From positions 186,001-250,000 of the forward strand of contig JAQUIJ010000001.1 in NCBI GenBank assembly GCA_028683385.1: a stretch of 64,000 bases of DNA, in the 5' to 3' direction. A model generated the notes under the pieces. It worked only from the letters and a program-made list of their open reading frames with translations. It had not been told where the DNA came from and did no database searches. This stretch comes from Prolixibacteraceae bacterium (lineage in GTDB: Bacteria > Bacteroidota > Bacteroidia > Bacteroidales > Prolixibacteraceae). The translations under genes and the position numbers were made by a program. The first letter of the stretch is position 1; every line of letters starts with the position of its first letter. Below are positions 16,750-26,500 of the stretch, in pieces.

Positions 16750-16893
16750 AGAAGTCGGAAGACAGGAGACCGAAGTCCGAAGGAAAATAGTCGCAGTGTT
16801 CAGTCTCAATTTACAAAGCGACAACTTGGAATTTGGAACCCGGAACCTGAAACTCAAATTGTAAATCGTCAATAATAAATAGCAAATCAAAAG
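16750..16893. other. Non-coding spacer inside the eCIS operon
   Basis: 144 bases between the hub and PAAR genes, in an operon whose other gaps are mostly 1-35 bases. The sequence has short repeated words (GAAGTCGGAAGACAGGAGAC then CGAAGTCCGAAGG; TTGGAATTTGGAACCCGGAA) typical of low-complexity intergenic insertions in this genome type. No ORF, terminator or promoter was recognised. Confidence 0.5.
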
Positions 16894-17187
16894 ATGCCAC
16901 CAGCAGCACGAATAACCGATTTTCACACGTGTCCGATGGTAAATCCGGGACCGGTACCTCATGTGGGAGGGCCGATTTTACCGCCGGGAGCGCCCACTGT
17001 TTTTATTGGTGGATTACCCGCTGCAAGGGTTGGCGATATGGCTGTTTGCGTCGGGCCGCCTGATACCATTGCTATGGGATCGGCAACAGTAACCATTGGC
17101 GGAATGCCCGCGGCGCGAATGGGTGACTCAACGGCGCATGGCGGGGTAATCGTGGCAGGATGCCCCACAGTAATGATTGGAGGTTAA
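16894..17187 (+). CDS. PAAR-domain spike tip protein
   Basis: A 97-residue PAAR protein. The opening MPPAARITDFHTCP, the repeated G-(L/M)-PAAR-(V/M)-GD motifs (GGLPAARVGD, GGMPAARMGD) and the C-terminal HGGVIVAGCPTVMIGG are typical. His and Cys residues (HTCP, HGG, GCP) can bind the metal ion that sharpens the tip. It sits on the VgrG-like spike. No toxin extension is fused. The gp25 gene follows 4 bases later. Confidence 0.95.
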   Translation: MPPAARITDFHTCPMVNPGPVPHVGGPILPPGAPTVFIGGLPAARVGDMAVCVGPPDTIAMGSATVTIGGMPAARMGDSTAHGGVIVAGCPTVMIGG

Positions 17188-17191
17188 AACT

Positions 17192-17602
17192 ATGGATACA
17201 AGCAAATCATTTTTAGGACGTGGCTGGGGATTTCCTCCGGAATTTAACCGGGCAACCAAAGCCGTGAACATGCTGGAAGACGAAGCTGACATCAAAAGCA
17301 GCCTCGAAATTCTCTTGTCAACAAGGCTGGGTGAGCGGGTAATGGTTCCGGATTACGGTTGCAACCTCGACGAACTGCTCTTCAAACCGCTCACATTGAC
17401 CCTGAAAACATTTGTGATCGACCTGATAAAAACGGCCATTCTGTATTACGAACCGAGGATCGATCTCAACAAAATAAACATTGACCCGACTGACGAACTG
17501 GAAGGTGTATTGCTCATCAATCTGGATTACACCGTTCGTGCAACCAATTCAAGAAAAAACATGGTTTACCCTTTCTATAAAGCAGAAGGAAACGAATTGT
17601 AA
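17192..17602 (+). CDS. Baseplate wedge protein, gp25/GPW family (Pvc9/Afp9-like)
   Basis: A 136-residue protein of the T4 gp25 family, with the conserved pattern FLGRGWGFPPEF, SLEILLSTRLGERVMVPDYGC (trimmed: LLSTRLGERV then PDYGCN) and a C-terminal VDYTVRATNSRKN-like strand. The gp25 family starts sheath polymerisation on the baseplate. An in-frame TTG at 17177 would add 5 residues, but it overlaps the PAAR stop; the ATG at 17192 has a GGAGG 7-8 bases upstream and is preferred. Confidence 0.92.
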   Translation: MDTSKSFLGRGWGFPPEFNRATKAVNMLEDEADIKSSLEILLSTRLGERVMVPDYGCNLDELLFKPLTLTLKTFVIDLIKTAILYYEPRIDLNKINIDPTDELEGVLLINLDYTVRATNSRKNMVYPFYKAEGNEL

Positions 17603-17613
17603 GCTAAAAAACT

Positions 17614-20600
17614 ATGGCTAACTGTGGCAAAGACATATTAATCAAAAGAGAAGGAACCGAACAGCAGCAACGATATATCGATGCGCTCGATCCCGAATAC
17701 TTCAAACTGAACGAATTCAGTTTAAACGACTGGATGCAGTTTGCTTACCAGTTCGCCGAACATGTCAATTATTTCGAAACCACCGATTTTCAAAACCGCT
17801 CCGGAAACTGGCAGGACTTTTTTGCTCCGGAAAAAGGACTGGAAGATTTCCTAAAGGCTTTCGATTTGGACGAAAACGTAATCCTTCCGGAAAGTAAAAA
17901 TATCACACCGCACCTGGCGCTGTTCATTAGTTTCCTCAAATTGCTTAAAAACAGCCAGAATCGGTTTAACCAACTGACTAAAAAGCACCTCGATTTTTAT
18001 TACAGCCAGATTCTGGACATTCAGAAATTACCGGCTACTCCGGATCAGGTTCACCTCATTTTCGAGCTGGCCAAAAACGTTTTGGATGCCAGAATTGCAG
18101 AAGGTACCGAACTCGACGGCGGCAAAGATGCGGTTGGCAAAAAACTGATTTACCAGACTTCGGAAGAACTGATTGCAAACCAGATCAAAATCAGTCAGCT
18201 CAAAAGTGTTTACAACGACCATGACCACAGTAAAATAAAAGCAGCCGATGTGGCTAATTCGTACGATGGCGCTGGAACTACATTTCCTGATGGCGAAGTA
18301 AAATGGTGGCCTTTCGGATATTACGAAGATCCGCTGGAGTTGAAAGCTTCAGGAAAGGAAGCCACTTTTCCGGTGTTTCAGGATGCCCGTTTGGGATTTG
18401 CTTTGTCAGGTGAGATTCTGGAACTTCAGGAAGGCGAACGTAACATTCAACTAACAGTTGAATTTTCGTCAGCCCTGAATGCCATCTCATTTAACCAGCT
18501 TCGCGACAATATCGAAATTTATTGCAGCGGAGAAAAGAAATGGCTCGGGCCGTTCCAGTTGCAGCAGCAAATTACTGATCCGGACGGAAAAACCATTTTC
18601 ACAACCGGGCTTGACTCCACCAATAAACTACTGAAGTTTGCATTTCAGGTACCCAAAGAAGAAAAGGCGGTTGTGGGTTACAATGGCGCTGTTTTGGGCG
18701 AACATTTTGCAACCACCTACCCGGTTTGCCGGATGCTGATCAAAACCGGAAACCCGGACGGGCATACACTTTACCGAAATATCGTCGAAAAACCAGTTAA
18801 AAACATTACCGTAAACATCGACGTCAGAGGTGTAAAAAGTCTTCTGCTTGAAAGCGACATCGGCACATTAAACGCCAAAAAGCCATTCTATCCATTTAGC
18901 ACGATACCGGTTAAGAAATCGAATTTCTACATCAATTATCCGGAGCTATTCAAAAAAGACTGGAAAAATCTGGCCGTTTCCATCGACTGGAAAAACACGC
19001 CGGACAGTTTCAGGGAATTGTATTATGCCTACCGCGAAAGCTACCGCTACAAAGTGACGCCATCGGTTTTCCTCGAAAAAATGGGTGACTTTACAGCCAT
19101 TCAGGCCGCAGTCCAAAATACAGTTCAGAAAATAGCTGCCATCGACCTAATTTCCAATCAGGCCAGCCTTTTTACTGTGAACGATTTGGGATTGATTGTT
19201 CCCAACGACAGCTATTTCATGGCTGATGTGGAAGTTCTGAACCGGGAAGAATGGGAACTGGCGATCAATAATCTGACCTTGTTTACCAAAAACGGCGAAC
19301 TTTATCAGACCAATTTTTCGGTGACCAATTCTAGTTATGAATCCGATAAAAACGGTCCGGTTCGATTGTCGCTGAGCCAATCGTTTTTGCACGAGCTTTT
19401 CCCACGAATTTATGCACTAGCTTTCAGTAGTCAGGAAAAAGGCACACTGATTCCGAATGAACCATATACGCCGATGGCGGAAAACGTCACTCTGGACTAT
19501 ACCGCGCAAACCAGCGCCATTATTGGAAATACCTCACAAAACTACAGCGAAAATCAGATACAGATTTTCCACGAACATCCGTTTGGGCAGTCGGAAGAAC
19601 ATCCGTATTTAAAGGCAAAAGTTGGATTTTTGGCAGCTGAAAATCAAAATCTGAATCTGGTTCCAACCTACTGTAAAGGCGGCGAATTGTATATCGGTTT
19701 GGAAAATGTCAAAAATCTGCAACAGCTTTCCATGCTGGTTCAGGTTCTGGAAGGAAGCGAAAATCCGCAGGCCGATTCGTTTACCGGGAAACAAAAAGTG
19801 GAATGGTCGGTGCTTTGCCAAAACGAATGGAAAAGCCTCGATTCGAACTACATGATTTCGAACGAAACCGATAACTTCCTGAAATCAGGAATCGTCCGTT
19901 TTTCAGTACCCAACGAAGCCACAACCGACAACACCCGCCTTCCTGAAAGTTTGGTTTGGGTGAAAGCCAAAATCCACAAAACATACGATGCTGTTTGCAA
20001 AACCATCGCCATTCTGGCGCAGGCTGTTCAGGCTGAATTTTCGGATAACGGTAACGAATTGTCGCATCTCGAAAACGGATTGCAGGCCAAAACCATATCG
20101 AAAATGGTTCAGCGGCTGGCCACGGTAAAGAGCGTTTCGCAACCGTTCAGTTCGTTTGGCGGGCAACCAATTGAATCAGACGAAGCTTATTACCGAAGGG
20201 TAAGCGAGCGACTTCGGCATAAAAACCGCGCCATCACGCTTTGGGATTACGAGAACATTATTCTTCAGGAATTTCCGGCCATTCATAAGGTAAAATGCCT
20301 GAATCACAGCTCCGAGACATCGTTCCTTGCACCCGGTAATGTGCTGCTTGTGGTTATTCCGGATATTGTCAATAAAAATGTATTCGACATTTATCAGCCG
20401 CGGGTGAGCAAAGCCACGCTGAATACCGTTCAAAATCACATCAGCCTATTGAATTCGCTGCATGTTAAAGCTAAAGTGATTAATCCCGACTACGAAGAAG
20501 TAACCGTCAGCCTGAAAGTGAAGTTTTACCAGGGGTTCGACGAGAATTTCTACCTGCGGGTTTTGAACGAAGATATTACCCGCTTCCTTTCGCCATGGGC

Positions 20601-20853
20601 TTTTGAAAACACCGCCGAAATTCAGTTTGGCGTGACTTTGCACCGCAGTTTACTCATCAATTACATCGAAAAGCTGAACTATGTCGATTACGTTGAAGAT
20701 GTGAAACTCATTAAATACGGCGAAATCAGTTTAACCAGTATCGCGCCTTCAAGCCCAAAAGCCATTTTGGTTTCGGCCAAACAGCACCAGTTGGGCACGG
20801 CCACAAAAAGTTGTACAGTCATCACTGAAACAGTAGAAAAATGTCAGACTTAG
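17614..20853 (+). CDS. Large baseplate protein with baseplate-J domain (Pvc11/Afp11-like)
   Basis: A 1079-residue baseplate protein. The family signature is in the C-terminal third: FSSFGGQPIESDEAYYRRVS, ERLRHKNRAITLWDYENIIL and the following FPAIHKVKCL, as in gp47/baseplate-J proteins. The N-terminal part begins GKDILIKREGTEQQQRYIDA. It is long for the family; large extensions of baseplate proteins form the cage in AlgoCIS, so these may do the same (inference). Its end overlaps the next gene by 13 bases. Confidence 0.9.
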   Translation: MANCGKDILIKREGTEQQQRYIDALDPEYFKLNEFSLNDWMQFAYQFAEHVNYFETTDFQNRSGNWQDFFAPEKGLEDFLKAFDLDENVILPESKNITPHLALFISFLKLLKNSQNRFNQLTKKHLDFYYSQILDIQKLPATPDQVHLIFELAKNVLDARIAEGTELDGGKDAVGKKLIYQTSEELIANQIKISQLKSVYNDHDHSKIKAADVANSYDGAGTTFPDGEVKWWPFGYYEDPLELKASGKEATFPVFQDARLGFALSGEILELQEGERNIQLTVEFSSALNAISFNQLRDNIEIYCSGEKKWLGPFQLQQQITDPDGKTIFTTGLDSTNKLLKFAFQVPKEEKAVVGYNGAVLGEHFATTYPVCRMLIKTGNPDGHTLYRNIVEKPVKNITVNIDVRGVKSLLLESDIGTLNAKKPFYPFSTIPVKKSNFYINYPELFKKDWKNLAVSIDWKNTPDSFRELYYAYRESYRYKVTPSVFLEKMGDFTAIQAAVQNTVQKIAAIDLISNQASLFTVNDLGLIVPNDSYFMADVEVLNREEWELAINNLTLFTKNGELYQTNFSVTNSSYESDKNGPVRLSLSQSFLHELFPRIYALAFSSQEKGTLIPNEPYTPMAENVTLDYTAQTSAIIGNTSQNYSENQIQIFHEHPFGQSEEHPYLKAKVGFLAAENQNLNLVPTYCKGGELYIGLENVKNLQQLSMLVQVLEGSENPQADSFTGKQKVEWSVLCQNEWKSLDSNYMISNETDNFLKSGIVRFSVPNEATTDNTRLPESLVWVKAKIHKTYDAVCKTIAILAQAVQAEFSDNGNELSHLENGLQAKTISKMVQRLATVKSVSQPFSSFGGQPIESDEAYYRRVSERLRHKNRAITLWDYENIILQEFPAIHKVKCLNHSSETSFLAPGNVLLVVIPDIVNKNVFDIYQPRVSKATLNTVQNHISLLNSLHVKAKVINPDYEEVTVSLKVKFYQGFDENFYLRVLNEDITRFLSPWAFENTAEIQFGVTLHRSLLINYIEKLNYVDYVEDVKLIKYGEISLTSIAPSSPKAILVSAKQHQLGTATKSCTVITETVEKCQT

Positions 20854-23558
20854 GCACAAATACCAGCATTCCGAAGAATGTAGAAACGAAAGACGGTCTC
20901 GACTATTCGTTCCTGCGTGGGAAAGGTCTGGAATACATCGAAAAGCTTTCGGGAAACCTGTGGACCGATTACAATACGCACGACCCGGGCATCACCATGC
21001 TCGAAGTGTTGTGCTATGCCATCACCGATCTTGGCATGCGCATGGAAATGCCTATCGAAAATATTTTGGCTCCGGAAGATAAAACGGCTCAAAAAATTTC
21101 GGATCAGTTCTTCAGGGCAACACAGATTTTGCCTTCGAAACCGGTTACTAAAAACGATTACCGCAAACTTTTCATCGACATTGAAGGGGTGAAAAACTGT
21201 TGGTTAAAACCGTTTGAAAAAACCGTTTACCTGGATTGCAAAAACGACAAACTGGCTTACAATCCCAAGCTGTTGGCTAAACCCACCGGAAATTTCAATC
21301 TTCAGGGTTTATATTCCATTACGGTAGATTTTGATGCGCTGGATGAAGATCTGTTTCCGACCGATGTGCTGAAAGAGAAAGAATACAACCGGATTAAAGC
21401 GCTGATTACCGAACGCTTCCATGCCAACCGGAACCTGTGCGAAGATCTGGCTGAAATTAACAAAGTGGAAGTTCACCCGATTTCGGTTTGTGCCAGCATC
21501 GATGTACTTCCTGAAGCCGACGAGGAACTGGTTCACGCCAAGGTGCTGCGCGCCATCGACAACTATTTCTCGCCGTCGCTCCGGTTTTTTTCCCTGAAAC
21601 AAATGTTCGACAAAGGTTATACTTCAGACCAGATTTTTGAAGGACCACTGCTGGCGAATGGCTTCATCGACCCGAAAGAACTTGAAGCGGCAGGTTTGCG
21701 CACCGAAGTCCGCCTTTCCGACATCATGCAACTGATTATGAACGTCGAAGGCGTCAATTTCATCAAAGATATTTCAATTAACAATTGTAAAAATCCAACC
21801 GACGAAACCGATAGCTGGCTGATTTGCGTTGAACCGGGTAAAAAACCGGTTCGATGCACCGACAGCGCCTACAGTTACTACAAAGGAGTTTTGCCGGTCA
21901 ATGTAAATCAGCAGAAAGTCGAAAAATACCTCGACGAGATGGAGCAGGCAGAAAAAGCAGAACAAGCGCTGGCAAGTCTCGACATGGAAATTGCCATTCC
22001 GTCAGGAACCTATTTGAACACGCGTGAAACAACCACCGTTCAAAATGATTTTCCAGATACCTACGGAATCGGACCAAACGGCTTGCCATCTTCGGTTGGA
22101 ACCATCCGCAAATCGCAGGCCCGGCAGTTGAAAGGCTATTTGCTGTTTTTCGACCAGATTCTGGCCAGCTATTTTGCACACCTAGAAAAAGTGAAAGATC
22201 TGCTTTCGGTGGATAACCGCCTGAAGAAAACCTATTTCACACAGGCCGTCAGCGATATTGCCGATTTTGGTGACCTGATTTCGAATTATCCGAAAGACAG
22301 TCCCGGTGATTTGACCGATTTGCTTTTTGCTGAACTCGATCACAACATCGAACGCAAAAACCGTTTGCTCGATCATTTGATTGCCCGCTTTGCCGAGCGT
22401 TTCAGCGATTATACCTTCCTGATGAAGCAGCTTTACGGCGATTATGCCAGCGAAGCCATCCTTCATTCGAAGGAAAATTTCCTGAAAGATTACGATGTAA
22501 CCAGCCGTCAGCGTGGAAGCGCATTCAACTATTACGAGCAACCGGATTCTGAAATCTGGGATACCGGGAATGTAGCCGGAGTGCAAAAACGAATCTCGCG
22601 ACTTTCAGGAATGAAAAACTATTTCCGCCGGAATTTATCCCCTTCGTTCGTCGAAATTTACGATTTGACCGACTCGGAAGGCAATAAAGTGTACCGCTGG
22701 CGAATCAGGAATACGAAAGGCGATATCATTTTGTCAGCAACTGAAAATTATGTGCATCCGTCGCTGGCCGAAGATGAAATGTATCTGGCAGTCGTCAAAA
22801 TCATTGAGACTTCTCCGGAAACGATTAAAAACGCATTCAAAAAATTCATTCCGGATGAATCCGAAACCGGCAATTTTGAAATTCAATTGTCTGATTCAGG
22901 AAAATATTCGTTCGACATCATCAATCTGGAAGCCCCAGCCAACAGCTCTAAACGAATTATTGCCCGACAGTTTACCTATTACGACACGCAGGAGGAACTG
23001 AAAAAAGCCATTATGGAAATCATCGAATTTATGACCAAAGATTTCTCGGAGGAGGGCATGTTTCTGGTTGAACACATTTTGCTGCGCCCGGATATTTCCA
23101 ACAACGATGCGCCATTGGATGAGTTTATGCCCATTTGCACCGACAACTGCACGAGTTGCCAGCCGGTCGACCCGTATTCGTACCGAATTTCAGTGGTGCT
23201 TCCGGGCTGGACGTATCGCTTTGCCAATCCCGATTTCAGGAATTTTATGGAAGAACTGATCCGTAAAGAACTTCCGGCGCACATTTTGGCACTCATCTGC
23301 TGGATTGGCTACCGCAAAAATGATGTTCCGGACACCGAAAACGAAATGCTTCAGTTTGAAAAAGCCTGGAAGGAATTTTTACTGGCCAAAACCAAAGCAG
23401 ATCCTGATTTGATATCAACCAAACTGAAAAGTTTGAACAGCATACTGAGTGAATTAAATTCAATATATCCTACCGGTAGATTAATTGATTGCGACGATGA
23501 AACTGATTCTTTGAAAGGCAGAATCATTCTTGGCAGAACCTACATTGGAAACCTTTAA
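20841..23558 (+). CDS. Large baseplate protein (Pvc12/Afp12-like)
   Basis: A 905-residue protein. The motif LWTDYNTHDPGITMLEVLCY (residues about 41-60) is the recognisable signature of Afp12/Pvc12-type baseplate wedge proteins, here immediately followed by AITDLGMRMEMPI. Several Cys are clustered near the C-terminus (CTDNCTSCQP), possibly a metal or disulfide site, unusual in a particle assembled in cytosol. The ATG lies inside the end of the baseplate-J gene, so the two are coupled and probably form the wedge together. Confidence 0.87.
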   Translation: MSDLGTNTSIPKNVETKDGLDYSFLRGKGLEYIEKLSGNLWTDYNTHDPGITMLEVLCYAITDLGMRMEMPIENILAPEDKTAQKISDQFFRATQILPSKPVTKNDYRKLFIDIEGVKNCWLKPFEKTVYLDCKNDKLAYNPKLLAKPTGNFNLQGLYSITVDFDALDEDLFPTDVLKEKEYNRIKALITERFHANRNLCEDLAEINKVEVHPISVCASIDVLPEADEELVHAKVLRAIDNYFSPSLRFFSLKQMFDKGYTSDQIFEGPLLANGFIDPKELEAAGLRTEVRLSDIMQLIMNVEGVNFIKDISINNCKNPTDETDSWLICVEPGKKPVRCTDSAYSYYKGVLPVNVNQQKVEKYLDEMEQAEKAEQALASLDMEIAIPSGTYLNTRETTTVQNDFPDTYGIGPNGLPSSVGTIRKSQARQLKGYLLFFDQILASYFAHLEKVKDLLSVDNRLKKTYFTQAVSDIADFGDLISNYPKDSPGDLTDLLFAELDHNIERKNRLLDHLIARFAERFSDYTFLMKQLYGDYASEAILHSKENFLKDYDVTSRQRGSAFNYYEQPDSEIWDTGNVAGVQKRISRLSGMKNYFRRNLSPSFVEIYDLTDSEGNKVYRWRIRNTKGDIILSATENYVHPSLAEDEMYLAVVKIIETSPETIKNAFKKFIPDESETGNFEIQLSDSGKYSFDIINLEAPANSSKRIIARQFTYYDTQEELKKAIMEIIEFMTKDFSEEGMFLVEHILLRPDISNNDAPLDEFMPICTDNCTSCQPVDPYSYRISVVLPGWTYRFANPDFRNFMEELIRKELPAHILALICWIGYRKNDVPDTENEMLQFEKAWKEFLLAKTKADPDLISTKLKSLNSILSELNSIYPTGRLIDCDDETDSLKGRIILGRTYIGNL

Positions 23559-23569
23559 TTAGCAACGTT

Positions 23570-26500
23570 ATGGCAACAAAATTAGCAGAGATCACAACCC
23601 AATATCATACGTTTGAAGACAATCAGGTTTTAACCAAAGACCAGCTCAACGAATTCATCAATTATTTCGAAGATCAGGACCGAATGTCGCGCATTTTCCT
23701 AAGCGGCGTAGGCATTGCCTGTGGGTTCGAACTGAGTTACGATCCGGCAAAGCCTTCAATTACCATCAGTCAGGGCGTGGGAGTGACCACTGACGGCGAC
23801 CTGATTAAGCTCCGGAAAAACATCGATGGTTCAGGCCTGAAATCGATCGATCTTTCGTCGGTTGAATACACGCATTACAAACCGTTCGAGGACAGTTTTG
23901 CCAATTACAAATTCTTCAAAAAGCTGGTTACCGTCGATGGGAAAGTGAAGGAAATGCCCATTGAAATGTTGGAACTTCTGACAGCAGACGCCGAGGGAGC
24001 GATACCACTGGCTTCGCTTTCAGGATTAAATATCGGCGCGGGTTCAAGATTTAAAAATACTGCGCTTGCTGACTTAAAAGATACCACACTTTCAGAATTT
24101 AAAGACCCGACGTTCTCCCGATTTACGGATCGTTTGCTTTCAGGATTGACCGACAAAGTGGTTTTGCTTTACCTCGAAGCCTACGAGAAAAAGGCCGATT
24201 TGTGTACCTCGATTGATTGCGACAACCAGGGCGTTGAGCAGGTTGCCCGCCTCCGGGTTTTGCTGGTTTCGAAGGCTGACGCCGATTACATTGCCGGTCT
24301 CGATTCTATTTACTCGAAACACAATGTAGTCCAGTCATTATTCGATTTGCCTGAAGTGGCCGTTCGCCGCGTGGTCCTGAACAAAAGCAATACAGCCAAT
24401 TACAACGAACTGAAGCGCGCCTATTTCACGGCTTTGACGACTGACCCTCTGATAACCGATCTTTCGGCTGGAATATCAAAAATTGCTGGTGATTTCAATT
24501 TGTTGTTGAAGCTGAACACTACCGACGAAGACCTGAAAACAGCCCTAGAAAAACTCAAAAGTCTGGTTGCGTTCAGTGCCTACAATATTCCGTTCAATGT
24601 GCAATACCGTTACGATTGTGTGAAAGACATCGTGGACACCTACAACGAACTGAAATGCCATTTAACCGAACTAAAGGACGAGTGTTGCCCGGATATTAAT
24701 GCATTTCCGAAGCACCTGATGATTGGCAATCTGGATGAAATTGATGTTGCAGTAAAACACCATCGCCACAGCTTTTACAAATCGCCGATCCTGAATGGCG
24801 GAACCAGCAAAATTAAGCTATGCAGAAGCCTTTTCCTCCGGATTCTGGAGTTGATCAACCGGTTTCAGACCTCAGTTGGCGACGTCAAAATCACGCCTTC
24901 CAATAAACTGCCCGAACTGAGCTTACGAAGTATTCCGTTTTATTTTACCGTCGATGATGCGCTGCTTTCGTCGTGGAATTATTTGAAAACTGAAAAGAAC
25001 AGGCAGAATACCAATTTGAGCTACCATACCGAAAATCTATCGAAAGCGCTACATATCCAAAATCCGCTCAGTTACAACCTCGATAAGTTTGATTTTTACC
25101 GGATTGAAGGTCACCAGGGCAAAGTTTATCAGGATGTGCTTGAGGATATTGATGCGCTGAAAACCCAAAACGGACTGGCATTCGATGTCAAAGCTCTATC
25201 GGTTAACATCAACACCGAGAATCTGAATATCGACGATTACCAGTGCGAATTCGAAGACCTGAATGTATTGCTCCGCGCCTGGACTGCCGAGCAGGATTGT
25301 GTTCTGGGCGAAGTGGCCAGTTTCTTCTCCGGATTCAGTACCAAAGTTCCCGGAACAAATTTAAAAGACATTGGCCTAAGCCGAAGCGCCCTTACCAACC
25401 TCGATGTGGCCACCAATCTAAACAGATTCGCGATAAACACAAACCTGAATATTAAAACAGCCGAAACCACAAAAGAGACGGCCTCGGCATCGACTACCTA
25501 TACCAAAAGCAATGTGATTGCTGATAACCTGACGATTAAAGAAAATGCGCTGGGCAATGTGATGAAAGTGGCTCTTGACCAATCGGTGGGCGGCTCGGTA
25601 AACGATATAATTGCCAAGGCCAATTACCTGGTTTCCGATATGGTGAATACCGATGCCTGGAAAGCAGAACCCGATGTAAAAGCTTTTGTTATTGACCAGT
25701 CGATTGAATTAATGGCTTATACCCATATTCTTTCACAACGGATGCCATTGACTTTGGTCGATGTAAATTCCATCCGTATTTCGGCCTACAAATTAACTAT
25801 GGATGACTTGTGCACCCGGGTTAAACGAATGAAAGCCACCTACCAAACGACCAAGTTATCCACTGAACTGAAAGCATTTATGGGATTGCTGATCAACCAA
25901 CTTTCGAATGTTTGCTGTTCGGGGAAAAAACTGCAGATTTTGCTGGAAGAAGTGGACAAGCGGAAACAGGATATTTTGGTCCGTTTGCAGCTTTCGAGTT
26001 TCATTGAAACCAATCCGGGACTGGAACATCTGGCAGGCGTTCAACCGGGCGGAACTTTCGTATTGGTTTACCTGAACAAGGCGGTAACCACACTGCCACC
26101 CGTAATTGGAATTCGCGATGTGGCCGCTGCCAAAGATGTATTGACGGCTTCAACAGCATTCAACCGCGATGTGGCGGTAAATAAGTTGGCAGTAGCCGAC
26201 CGGGCGACTAATCTTCTTGATATTAACACAAACCTGAGCAATTTAAACCTGTTGGACTTTATCCGCAGACAGCCTGAATTGCCCAATTATACCGTGGTGG
26301 CCGATTTCTCGCTGCCGTACATGTGCTGCTCCGACTGTGCTCCGGTAAATTTCATCATCCAGAAACCACCGGTTACCCTAAGGCTCGATAAAGATGAGTT
26401 CTGCCTCGGCAACGATACCAGTCCGCTGTTGTTTGATGTTTCTCCCGCAGACGGTGTAATCAAAGCCAATCCGGTTGTTGCAGGAGTAACCATTGACGGC